From Ectocarpus siliculosus (lineage: Eukaryota > Sar > Phaeophyceae > Ectocarpales > Ectocarpaceae), in assembly GCA_000310025.1 (NCBI GenBank), contig FN647768.1, positions 456,096 through 520,095 of the forward strand: DNA of 64,000 nt, written 5' to 3'. The stretch's first letter is position 1; each line of letters starts with the position of its first letter. The notes under the pieces were generated by a model. That model saw only the letters and a program-made list of their open reading frames with translations. It ran no database searches and was not told the DNA's origin. The position numbers and the translations under genes are program-made. Positions 28,958-39,911 of this stretch are shown in pieces.

Positions 28958-31225
28958 TTAATTGACTATTTCACGCATTGTTGTCCAGGAAGCGGATAAA
29001 CAACCGCTCTTTATCCGAACTGAAAAATGTCGCTTCGAACCGAAACCACTTCTCATCATCCGCAAGCTGTCCCGCCTCCCTCTTCTTAACGAGACAGCCA
29101 AATAATAGCCCTTTTTGTCCCCCCCGTATTTCGCCAAGGAAGCGCCGATCTGTCCGATAAACTCAAGCCTACGGGCATTCAACTTCTTTCCGTACGGAGC
29201 AGCACCCTCTTCAGTTGTAGCCCCCGTGCAAGCGGCATTCGCCACCGACCCCAGAACCTCACTGCCCAGGGTATGGGCAGCGGAGTTGCCTCCCGATGCC
29301 ATGCACGAATTCCTCAGCGTGGAGCTCGACACCTACAAGAAGCTGCTAAAGTCTTCCACGTTGGCCGGAGTCACTTGCCCGGAGTTTAGAGCATGCGTTG
29401 ACCAATATGAACGGCAGGTGTGGGGGCTGAAGTTGTCTATCCCCAGCCAGTGAAGGCCGATCCTCTTGAAGCGCGAACCAATGTCCTTCTGGGTCCAATT
29501 TTGCCCTTTGCTGTTCAAAAACAGCCTGCTCTTGTCGTCTTGTAAGTCTTGCACCTTGCAGAAGCCGTGCCCCACTCTCGAAATGAACTTGACGATCATC
29601 GATTGGTGAGGATTGAAAACGAGGTGTGAGACTGGCGGCGAAGATGAACTGCCACTGGAAGAGGCCGTCTTGAATCGTCTGTTCTTGAAGTGGGTCCCAT
29701 CCGGTACAATTTGATACTCGTCCACTGTTGATTCGCGCAGGTTTTGTGACCGTTGGAAGGAATTACTCAGGACCAGGAGTATGTAGAGGTTGGCGATGTC
29801 CTTGTACCCCACGCGTGATTTAACCATAAGCTTGTAGAGCACTTCCTCTTCTTCGAGCGACAGGCGCAAAAACGCGGAGGGGTATTCCATGCTCGCCCCC
29901 AGCGCTTCACCGATCAGTTGCTTCAGCGGTCTCCAAACCCGCCCCGACAGCCCCATGAGCATGCCGTGCAGGAGCTCCAGCGAGTTTGCGTCGCATGGGT
30001 CTAGCATCCTTCCAGACTCCACCTTTTTTATGAGCCCCGCTGGGTCCATGTTCCCCCTGATAATCATCTCCATCTTGTGCTTCTTCCTGGCTCTGGGTAT
30101 CTCTTTGTCGAAGTGGGTTATCACTTCGCCGAGCTTGCCGCTCACGGAGTAGTCGAAAAGTGTCACTCCCCCCTGCAGCTTGTTGTTGCAGTCCTCTTGC
30201 ACCCTGACGCTGTCCTTTTCTCCGTAAGTGTAAAAAATTGTGCCGAGAACCCCCCCGTCGATCTTGCCGATGCCGTCAGAGGGCTTGCATCGGAGCACGT
30301 CGATGATGCCGACGATAGCACTGGAGTCGACGCCGTGCTTCGAGTGGTCCCGGTACGCGTTTACGAGGGCCGTGATGCTCTTGGCGTCGCCCGGTGCAGA
30401 CATGGTACCCCTATACACGGCGTAGGCGTCTGCGACGTACAGCCCCTCTATGTATCGCTCCCCGCTGAATTTCTCGAGCATCGTGCAGTCGATGTTCCGG
30501 TGGGCTATGCCTATGGATGTGAACACGTCTTTCCAGTTGGTCTGAACCTCCCGAACGGCCCCATCGAAAAAGTTCGGGGGGCATTTGAACCTCTGTTCTA
30601 GCGCCTGCCTCTCGAGGGTGGAAAAAGGCAGAATGGCCGATTCGAGGCTGCACGGGCGACCCAGAACAAGCGTACTGAAACACATTAGGCTGAGCGCCAT
30701 GGAGCACGACGCGAAAACCGAAGAACCGTTCACGTTTCCTCGCTCCGAGGACAGCATCGAAAACTCGCGGCCCATGAACGACCGAAAACGTTCGTCTTCG
30801 TCCTCGAGGTCCACTTTCATGAACTGAAGAACGTTTCCTGTTTGGGTCAAATCCACGATGTACGGAAGACCCTTGTAAACCGAGCGCGTGGATCCCGGTC
30901 TCTTTAGCTTCGCCATGGCTGCCTGACGTTGCTGAAGCTTCAGTCGATCTTGGTCGCATGTTGCGTCAAGCGGGTTCCAATGGTAGCTGGCGGAATTTAG
31001 CTTGATTCTGTTCTTCAGGAGAGAGGGAAGGAGCTGGCTGTAGATCATGGACCCCATCAACGCCTGGTTGTCGCTGAGTGACTCCCTCCAAGCCAGCTTC
31101 TCGGATTCCGGTAGGCGATCAAAGGGCTCCCCTTTGTCGCACCTTGCTAGGTAAACCTGTTCCACTTGTTCTTTGGTAGGGCTCTCAAATATCGTTTTTA
31201 TTGTCACCGGGCATTGGAAAGTCAT
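28958..31225 (-). pseudogene. Tyrosine-recombinase-like protein 2, with in-frame TAG and Tyr-to-Cys change
   Basis: Read on the minus strand from ATG 31225. The frame runs 630 residues to TAG (29335-29333) and is then open again to 28958, a total of about 755 codons. The C-terminal half shows tyrosine recombinase signatures: an Arg block (FQRSQNLRESTVDEY), LFLNSKGQNWTQKDI, KRIGLHWLGIDNF, then SPHTCRSYWSTHALNSG carrying the HxxR, and TPANVEDFSSFL. After the stop comes VSSSTLRNSCMAS; the last Cys occupies the place expected for the nucleophilic Tyr. One nonsense and one Tyr-to-Cys change would both inactivate it. The N-terminal half is unrecognised. Family resembles integrases of large viruses or large recombinase-borne elements. 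Confidence 0.65.
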
Positions 31226-31741
31226 CTTGGGGTGTGTTTTGGACGGGTGACTTCTGATTTCTTGATTCCCGGTTTGTCAAGGTCGGTGACGTTCACCTTT
31301 GCCTTGGAAATAGAGGATACTTTGATGCGCTTGCGAGGCCTAGGACCGGGAGCCACAATTGGCGTTGTGAGTGAGCTGTATTGGCGCGTCGTGCCATGCA
31401 AAGGTTGTTCGTTCTGTTTTCTGCGTGGTGCCCCGATACAGCAGTGTAGGGGGCTCCGTGTGATGATCTGAAACGGTTCCCGGAGTGAGGCAAAATAAAA
31501 GTTACATTTCGACGAACTCTTCGCCTCTCGTTTGCACCGCGAGAGAATAAAAGCTTGCTGCACACGGACAAGCCTGATTGGAGGGGGTTCGTCCAATAGG
31601 TTTGCGTTGCAATGGCGTAACCGACGACAACCCTATGTCCGCCGCGCTTTTGTTGCAAGCGAAGGACAAGACACTCTTCCACCCACCGACCCCTCGACAG
31701 ACACCGAGCCAGCAAGACCGCTCAAGGGGCGCGAGAGCCAG
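31226..31741. other. Intergenic, nothing recognised
   Basis: About 500 bp upstream of recombinase 2, likely to hold its promoter on the minus strand. No repeats or motif-bearing frames. Confidence 0.35.
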
Positions 31742-32100
31742 GGTACCAGCGTCTTCTCTTCGATAGGTAATACCGTCGGTGCTAGCGCACGCTCCAGTTG
31801 TAGGTTGAGAGTAGAATCAAGCCTCGCGTACAGCCTTGCTCTACACTCCTGTCAAAACATTGTCTCCGTGGAATCGTGGGCACATGAGGCAACCGCGTAC
31901 CAGCGTCTTCTCTTCGATAGGTAATACACTCGGTGCTAGCGCACGCTCCAGTTGTAAGATTAGAGTAGAATCAAGCCTCGCGTGCAGCCTTGCTCTGCAC
32001 TCGTGTCCAAACATCGTCTCCGTGGAACCGTGGACACACGAGGCAACCAGTTCGAGGGATGCGAGACCCGCGCACCAGCGTCTTCTCTTCGATAGGTAAG
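31742..32100. repeat. Tandem repeat, three units of about 156-172 bp
   Basis: The phrase CCAGCGTCTTCTCTTCGATA recurs at about 31744, 31900 and 32072, followed in each unit by GGTAATA or GGTAAGT and then by GCACGCTCCAGTTGTA and CAAGCCTCGCGT. Units differ by scattered substitutions and small indels. Each CGATAGGTAA phrase looks like a splice donor, so these could be repeated exon ends. Confidence 0.8.
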
Positions 32101-32169
32101 TTGGTTCGTTCAGCACACTCAGCCTATTTCCCGCATCTACTCTCGCACGTGCACGGCATGGAATAAGGA

Positions 32170-32510
32170 GTGAGAATAGCACGGCGTGCGAGATGGCCGT
32201 TTATGGCCTCCGCCTGATCGGAACCCCTCGTGTTGCCGATCTGTGACGTGTGTCGTTAATAGTGAGCATAGCACGGCGTGCGAGATTGCCGCTGGTGACC
32301 TTCGCTAGAACAGAACCCCCGAGCCTGGTCGATCTGTGGCGTGTGTCGTTAACAGTGAGCAATGCATAGGTAGTTTCCACGCTCACTGCGCTTGTCCTTG
32401 GTGATTCTTCGATAGAATGTAAAGACCGGGGTTGCGAACCTGTGATGGCCTTTGCTAGGAAACCTCAACGTTGCCGACCCGTGACGTTTGTCATATAGAA
32501 GCAGTGAAGA
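32170..32510. repeat. Diverged tandem repeat of roughly 100 bp
   Basis: The phrase AGCACGGCGTGCGAGAT occurs at about 32178 and 32271, each followed by a ...GCCGATCTGTGACGTGTGT-like phrase and GTCGTTAA.AGTGAGCA. A third, more diverged unit ends near 32500. AGCACGGCGTGC is itself partly palindromic. Confidence 0.65.
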
Positions 32511-33486
32511 TGCAATGATTTGGTACGATTAGAGTCGCCGAGGCTACGCGAACTCTGTTCGCCCTGTTTCATTTGTCCACGGGTGAAATGCTTTACTGTA
32601 GCACGTCATCCCCCGGTGTATCTCGATGCAGGCAGTCAGAGTCCCGGCCCGCCAATAGCAGGGCACCGTGCACCGTGTTTTGCCCTACCACCCACCGCCC
32701 AACAGGTTCCTCCAGCCCGAGCTGCTGTCGAGCCTACCCAAACCACCGACGTTTCGAAGCAGCGTTGCCTCTACAAATCTCGCTAACGGGTTCCTCCTCC
32801 TCCCCTCGTTTTTTTCAAACGGCTATAATTTCCTAGATGAGCGTGGGGTCAACATTAGGATTGGTCGTAGGCGTCGGCTGCCTTTCTGCGCACCACTGAC
32901 AACTTTCCGCGCTCCGCTGACAACTTTCTCCGCTTCCCTGCGCACTCCTCGCTGACATCTCCGCTTTTCGTCGAATCAGGTGGTGTCCCGACGACAGATC
33001 TTTTGTCTCCTGGTGGAGCGCACGCCGCGGTGACTCGATGCAGCCGGGATCCTATACCGCCTGAGTTTGTGTTTGCGAAGGGTTAGCTGTTGCCGGCAAC
33101 CCGTAGCTTTGACGGCCCCGATGATCTGTGGTTTGCCTTGGTATTGCGCAATCGTAAAATTGTGTTGCGATTTTCAGGTCCGACGAGACAGCACAACGCA
33201 TAGCCCTGACAAAACACAGAGTTGCAGTGTATCCAAGGCAGACGCCGGTGCACCGATTCCGTCTTGCCGCCCCTAAGAGACGGCCACGCGATCCAACCGA
33301 TTTAGGCAACTAGAAACACCGTGCGATCATGAAACCTCGGCGCCGTGCACCATTCTTTCCCTGCCGCCCCCCAAACAGGTCTCTCCGGCACAAGTCGCGT
33401 CCCCCGTGCCCTCGTGAACCCTGGATAGTTTGGACTTGTTGCTACGTTTGGTGCTATTTTCGTGGCGTACACCCTGCCTGTTTTTC
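32511..33486. other. Intergenic, nothing recognised
   Basis: About 1 kb with no frame carrying recognisable motifs and no clear RNA gene. Confidence 0.35.
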
Positions 33487-33662
33487 GCATGTCAGGAGCT
33501 CGGGAATTTCCCACGGCCTGTTTTTCACATGCCTCGGTTTAGGGTTTCAAGTACGCCGTGGTAATATCTGCGTAGCGTATCCCCGCATCTCCCATGGCCT
33601 GTTTCTCGGATGTCTCGGATTTGGGTTTCAAGTACATTGTGGTAAAATCTGCGTAGCGATTG
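33487..33662. repeat. Two tandem units of about 89 bp
   Basis: Each unit contains CC.TGGCCTGTTT-type sequence followed by GGTTTCAAGTAC..TGTGGTAA and ATCTGCGTAGCG. First ends near 33568, second near 33658. Confidence 0.65.
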
Positions 33663-34698
33663 CATCGGCACCTCGGACTTGGGTTGTGTTATGGGGCAAT
33701 TTGCGTGTCGATTTCTCATGCATAGGAACTCGAGGTACCGTATTTTAGGGTCAGCACTTTCGTTCAAGTTTAGTTGTCGACAGGCGGGGGGTGGGGTGGT
33801 TGTGCTTTCCGTGTTCTTTCCTCTTTTGTCCTGTCGGGGTTCCGCCCCCACACACGCGCGAGTGGTGGCCCTCTCTAACCGATGCCAACCACCGTGCATG
33901 CCCCGTACCCCTACAGCACACACATCCCCCTGCTAGACAACGGGTACGGGGTCAAGTGCGCATCACACGACATCACCTACCCCATCGCCGGCGATACCAA
34001 ACAAGGTAGGAAAACGCACAAACACGTGGTCCAAAATAGACGACCGCTCCGCATACAATATGCGGCCCACATAAAAGCAAAAAGGGGCATACCCCTACTT
34101 TGTCATCTCAACTACAGTCTGCTGCGAGCCCCCGATCCCTCAAACCTGATTCGGAGGTTAAATAATGTTGTTACTCAATAGTCAAGCAACCTATGCTCTC
34201 TAGTGATCCAAATCAAACACGGACCCCCTTATCGTCTCCGCGTAGCTGGCTGTAGTTACCCTTCCCCCCCCAGAAGGTGCTTTTTCACACTAAATTTCCA
34301 CACAACATAGAAACACGCGGATTGCACCTTCACAGAAAGCCGACAATGTCGCGAAACACGCCGTCCATCTCCACTCCAAGCTTCACCACCGCCGCGAGTA
34401 GGTCCAAGCCCTCGCTTCCGTCTTTAGTCCCAGAACGCTGCTCCACCGAGCGCGCTTCAAGCGCTTTTGTCTCGTTTGCAAGGAGCCAACTAGGTTCTCG
34501 TGTAGCAGGTGCCAGGGGTACTACTCATGTGGTTCGAAGGCTTGTAGGAAACCGGCTTGGAAGCTCCACAAGCCCGTTTGCGTGCAGGGAAAGTAAGATA
34601 AGAGCTCAGAGTTGGGAGTAAGAGTCGTGAACAGAAGACCGACATGGCAGAGCTGCGGCATTTTTTTTGTTGATTTATTGGTGTCCCGAACAAGCAGC
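33663..34698. other. Intergenic, upstream region of the methyltransferase
   Basis: About 1 kb. Several short frames but none with recognisable motifs. Promoter of the 34699 gene presumably lies here. Confidence 0.35.
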
Positions 34699-35591
34699 AT
34701 GCGCGTCAATCTCCTTCTCGTACTTGCTCTGCCCGTGGAGGGCTTCTTCTCTAACAACGCGATTCGAACAGCCTTCAAGGCGGTCACATCCTCTCGGGGT
34801 GTCAAGTGGCCAGCGGTGTTGCCTACCGCCAATAAAAAACGCTCCCAGAGTGCCAGCACTACGACCCGTCCGTTCAATTTCCAGACTATTACCGGCAAGA
34901 CTTCCATGCCTGCCTATGACGGGGGCAATCTCAATCCGGTAGCTTCAGTGGAGGCAATGGCTGTGACAGAGGCTACGATGGCTTTCTACTACCAGGGCAA
35001 GACCGGTGGGGAGGCCAACGGGTTTGTGCGTAGCACGTTCAACACACGAACACGTCAGGAGACGGAGAAGAGCGAGCTAGCGTTTCGGCATAAAACGATA
35101 ATTGATATGGGGTGCGGCATAGGCGTTTCCACAAACTTTCTTGCCCGAGAGTTCCGGTCTGCAACGGCTGTTTACGGTGTAGACCTCAGCCATACTATCT
35201 CGACTACGCCGTTGGAAAACCTCCGAGAGTTTACATACATCGGGACATGGCGGATACCCGGTTCTTCGGTGACTCTGTTGATCTGGTGTCGGTGTCGTTT
35301 GTTTTGCACGAGCTTCCCCTTGATGCAATCAGGCGCGTGTTGATGGAGTGCCTCCGCATCCTGAAACTCGGTGGGGTTCTCGCGGTGTGCGAGATGTCCC
35401 CCAAAATTCGAACAACGGATGCATTGTCGCAGAGACTCTTTGACAGTACTGAACCATACATGCGAGACTACGTAGAGTTTTGCGCGTACAGAAATGATAT
35501 CTTGCACGACGCAGGCTTCGACGTGCCGCGAGAGGTGACCGAATGCGCCGGAGCTATCATGTTCTTCACTGTGAAGTGTGATACAAAGTAG
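34699..35591 (+). CDS. Class I SAM-dependent methyltransferase with secretory or plastid leader, one frameshift
   Basis: ATG 34699 gives MRVNLLLVLALPVEGFFSNN, a hydrophobic signal-type leader followed by Phe-Phe. In algae with secondary plastids, a signal peptide followed by Phe is typical of plastid import, so plastid targeting is a possible inference. The SAM-binding motif IIDMGCGIGVSTNFLA lies near residues 133-150, followed by the acidic AVYGVDLS. One base appears to be missing near 35192; after it the next frame gives DLVSVSFVLHELP, RILKLGGVLAVCEMSP and the C-terminus, ending at 35591. The substrate is unknown. No introns are visible, so a retrocopy is possible, as is a simple sequence error at the frameshift. 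Confidence 0.65.
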
Positions 35592-35716
35592 GATTCGCAA
35601 TGACCCAACGTAGACTGAGGGGTGCCGCGTTTCCTTCTGCCAGATAAATGTATGCGATCCAGTTCCGACCTCGTTTCGACGCCACTGACTAACCTGACTA
35701 CACACAAACTAGAATC

Positions 35717-37824
35717 ATGTCCCTGGAGCGTTACGGTCTCCCTTCACCCGAAGGAGGTTCGAGGAGCCTGAAGTGCTCGATGGCCGATATGGTGCGCTCC
35801 GCCGCTCGAGGATGTGGGCTCCACTCCATCATCGATTGTGAACGCTACACGATAACTCACCATGTTTCTGACGACCGCCATATGTCCGGAGTGAAGGATG
35901 CGCTGAAGAAATCATCGGCGAGTCACGGGTTCGAGCTGACGCCCATCCAGGTCGAGACCATCGTAAACTGTGTGTGGAGGCCGACATCCCGAGTCAACGT
36001 CGGATACGACGTGCGTCGAGATGGACACCCGAGCACAAGGGTTGTCAGGAAGTTCATGTCTCCCGTGTCAGACATGGGATCTCCCGTTTTCATAGACCTT
36101 CCCCCGGGCATGGAGAAGACGATCGTGGCACCCATCGTGAGCCTCCTCCTTTCGGTGGAACGAATGGACGAGGTGTGTCCACACATGCAACACGGGGTGC
36201 ATCGAGGTGGGGGAGAGGGAGCCGGACGGGGGCCGAGTCTCCATGATCCCACCAACGGATGTTTGACAAAGGCAGCCAACATCATGTCCTCCATGTACCC
36301 GTCGGAGAGGTTCGTGGTGGGGGCGAACAAGATCGCGGAATCGCTCTCAAGAGAAGACTTCGACTTCGCCCTCATCGTGTGCGATTCCAGCTCCTTCGGT
36401 CCGACCAAGGCCCTATCAGCGAGTGTCGCGTATGGCTCCCTGTGCTTCGACGAATGCACTGACAATTGCGACATCAAAAACAATGCCGTCTACTCGATCG
36501 TGCCGAGTAGCATGATCTACGGGAGGCTCCTGTTAATCTCCGCGGATTTCTCCAAGATGACGGAATACAACTCCAAGATGGGATCCAGCAGGAAAGGATC
36601 GATGATTCGCAGGGTTTTCGGCAACAACCAGTCGCTCGAGATGGCCCACGCGATCAAGGGTAGGTTAGGGTCCTACGCATACGGCGAGAACGCCACCACG
36701 ACCAGGGGCGCGCCCCTGGTAGCCTGCCTCACCATGAACGCCGTTTTCCCTCGGGACCAGAGGGAGACCGTCGTCGGCACATCCGCCGACCTTATTTCCG
36801 ATGTTAACCTCCACACGTTCGGGATCTCGTACAGAGGTCCATCTTCGAGAGGCTCGGGGCGTCCGCTGCGTTTGATCTGACGCCGGCGAACGGGGTAGAT
36901 CGGTTCATGGACGCCGTGGGGGTGGACATCACCGGGTGCGAGAGCATCGAAGAGATACTGGAAAGGGTAGAGGCCACCAGGTACGTGGTGCACAACAGAA
37001 TCGACCGGAGGGTGGAGAGGGCCCCGCGGATTCTCGAGGAGGTTGTCAAGGAGGACTGTGCCGTCTGTTTGGAGAAGATGAACCGGGCGAGCATTATTCA
37101 GCCGTGCTTCCACGTTGTTTGCACGACTTGTCTCCCCCGGCTGGATACCTGCCCCTTGTGTCGGATCACAATCGACGGCGTCGTCAGCTCCAACGTGGTC
37201 GGCAAGCGCACCTTCCAGGGGGCCTTCGGGACGGACGAGCCGGGAGTGGGGGTGGAGACGGGGGCGGGAGTTGAGGAGAGACCTGCGGGGTCGTCCATCG
37301 GTGAGGAGTTTGCCCTGGCGCTGAGTCGAAGCATACCAGTCAACAACGGGTCCCTCGCGATGCAGGACACCATGTCCAGGATACTCACCGCCCTCAGCGT
37401 GGCTCACGATAGATCCGGTGGCGGCACGTTCCGGGCCATCCTGGTGTGCTCCCAGGTGGACCTCAACACCACCGGGTTCGAGCCGGAAGGGTTTGATATG
37501 ATAAGGTACCGATCTAAGGGTACGAAGGGGTGCCCCGTAACCAGGAAGAAGCTTGTCAAGCTACTGGAGTCGTTCCAGGAGGACGACGGGACGAAGAAGC
37601 TCATGCTCGTGCACGACGAGACGTCCGGGGGTGCGTATGCCCCGGGTGCGAGGTCCGGGAGGGACGATAACATCACCGGGCTGGACTTCCCCAAGCTGGA
37701 AGCTGTTATCTCGATAGGGTCGGAGAATAGGTCGCAGAGGGTGGGGCGTCTGTGCAGATTGTCTCGCGTGTTCATGGAGCAGGAAAAGAGAGACGCCATC
37801 TATGTGGAGCTCTCGAGTGTTTAA
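35717..37824 (+). CDS. SF2 helicase-like protein with an internal RING finger, one frameshift
   Basis: ATG 35717. Helicase-like motifs include ELTPIQVETI (Q-motif-like) and a degenerate Walker A PPGMEKT (about 36100). A DEAH-like LCFDECTDNCD (about 36450), LLLISAD as motif III, and a motif VI NRSQRVGRLCRLSR (about 37735) complete the set. Between the two helicase halves is a canonical C3HC4 RING (CAVCLEKM, CFHVVCTTC, CPLC; 37057-37164). Rad5/HLTF-type SNF2 proteins carry a RING in the same place, and large DNA viruses have compact relatives. The frame shifts once near 36837: the first frame ends at 36880 while the second, in register with IFERLGASAAF, continues to 37824. Walker A lacks the usual GKT, so ATPase activity is uncertain. 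Confidence 0.65.
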
Positions 37825-37961
37825 AGTCTGAGGATGATTTTATGTGTCGTTTGGTACCGTCGCGTTTTCGGACGAGGAGGTGCGGTGAACTTCGAAGCAA
37901 CTAGTATCCAAAAATGGAACGAATTCTCTTCTTGAAGCCTGTATCAAGTTCTCTGCAGATT

Positions 37962-39136
37962 TCAACTTCGTTCTTGTTGTTCGAATGAGCTGATGGCGAA
38001 AACTATATATTTCAAGCCCATCTCTTCTTGAGTTTCCTTCCGGTGACCTCCTTGGATTTTACCGTCAACTCTGCCGCCAGTGCTGTTGGGCCACAACCAA
38101 GAGGTTGCGTGTACAGCGGGAGCTTGTATGAACAGACGTAGAATACGTTCGAGACGGGACAGGTGCTCATCATCCACATCTTCTTCCCCCGAGTCCGCCC
38201 TGATCGCCGTCCTCAGGCACTGAACTGGCTCTTCCTCGAAAGGACGACGCCCATCCCATTTGCAAAGTATGGGCGACACGGTGTCTGCACCAGCGTCGAC
38301 CAGAAGACGCGCGATTCTGGCAGATGGTAGGGCTCCTCCGAGCACATGTGACAAACCAACCCACGCACTCGATATTGGCGTTGTTGACGTAGCTCCGCGT
38401 ACCCGACTTGATGGAGTCGTGATGGCTGAGGAGGGCTTTCACCCACGGCTCGCTCCTGACCGATATAGCCATGCACATTGCCTCGCCATGCCTGTCAATC
38501 ACCCTTGGTTCGGAATTTAGTACTATGGGAATGGCGCCCGTGTCTCTACGCATAACGGCCGTCTGCAAGCGTTTCTGGCGACCGTACCCTGTTACCTCAT
38601 CAGCGATATCGTCGTAGCCAAGAGACAGCGCCAATTGCGCGGCTGTCTGTCCGTCGAAGAGCAGCGTCGGATCGGAGCGCCCGCGAAGCAGAGTCCTCAA
38701 AACATGCCTGTTTTACAGCCGAACCGCGCAGTGCAGAGGGGTGGCCCCGTCCCGGTAGCGGTAGTTCACGTCGGATCCGAGCCTTTCGAAGGCACCGGCC
38801 GCCCGAACTTGACCAAAGCATACAGCCACGAGGAAAGCCGTCCTGCCTTGATCATCCTCCTTTTCCAGGGAAGAGTCTCCGATCCGCACCAGCACGTCGA
38901 TGAGATCCGTTCTTCCGAAAAGGGCACAAATGTGCAGGGCGGTAAATCCATTGTCACACGTTGCCGCGACGTTGACTCCTTTGTATGCGATGAGTTTCAA
39001 CATACATAGCTGGCGAGCCGCCGAGCAAGGCCGCGACTTGAAGAGGCATGAACCCGGATCCGTTCAGTACCGTCAACTTGACAAGTTGGTGGGTAGAAAA
39101 TTCTTGAAATGTGTCTGAACACATCCAATCCTCCAC
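37962..39136 (-). pseudogene. Ankyrin-repeat protein, broken
   Basis: On the minus strand at least four ankyrin-type repeats can be read: GFMPLQVAALLGGSPAM, DNGFTALHICALFGRTDLID, DDQGRTAFLVAVCFGQ, RDGATPLHCAVRL, and DGQTAAQLALSLGYDDIADE, then a less regular C-terminal part with ARIARLLVDAGAD. Lesions: a tandem TATG duplication near 39003 shifts the frame inside the first repeat, a TAA follows HCAVRL near 38710, and another shift lies near 38350. Ankyrin repeats are protein-interaction modules, common in algae and in their large viruses. Confidence 0.75.
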
Positions 39137-39911
39137 GAGGGAGTTTTTTTCGTTCTCGCCCGCATGGATTTCTTAGCGAAGCAGACGAGAACATTTCACA
39201 ACAATCATCGAGAAAGCATCTGCTTTTGTCTCATGCCTTTGACTGAGGTGACGCTCAGGGGGCAGATCTTGTTCTCCACAATGATTGACGCACACCGGGA
39301 TTCAAACTCACGACTTTCGACACGTGAGTCCCGGTAAATTACCACTGAGCCATATTTTCCTGCTCCGATAGATCAGATGTACTTTTTTTCGACATCTAAC
39401 AGGAGAAAACACATTTTACTATACCAGCTTACGTTGACGACACTGGATCCGTTCATCACCGTTAATTTAAGTAGAAAGGTCTTCACAATGTGTCTAAAAC
39501 ACATTATTCACCCGTGGACGCACGACAAAGAAATGACGGCCTTGGCATCCCTTGGAGCTTACACACACCAGCAACCCCTATGTTAACCGAACCGTTCACG
39601 TCTCTGTCGATGTGACCCACTGAGCAAGTTCGGCTCTCGCCCGTTTGGCTTTTACAGTAAAAAACTCGAGAACCACTCATTTGCGTGAGCGGAATGCCAC
39701 ACCCGTAGCAACACTTAGAAGTAGAAACTTATCGACGAGTACCGCGGGACAGATCACACCCAAAGCTCTAATCAGCGCCTTCCTGGGACAAGGCCCCTTC
39801 GAACAATGCGCAAACTGATCGTCCCCAAAAAAACGACTCTCCCTTATTTTCTTCAGCAGCTCCTTTCTGTGCCCCAATGACAAGCGGCTACCCGTTTCTC
39901 TTTGCTGCCTC
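39137..39911. other. Intergenic with a tRNA-like element
   Basis: No protein motif in about 770 bp apart from the tRNA-like sequence at 39288-39358 (separate entry). A poly-T/TATA-rich stretch lies near 39380. Confidence 0.35.
39288..39358 (-). ncRNA. tRNA-like or SINE-head sequence
   Basis: The minus strand contains TGGCTCAGTGG, a good polymerase III A box, and 35-40 bases later GTTTGAATCCC, close to the B box. A hairpin CTCACG...CGTGAG sits between them where an anticodon arm would be, but the loop is too long and the outer acceptor stem does not pair. It is not a normal tRNA gene. A tRNA pseudogene or the head of a SINE fits better. Confidence 0.35.
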
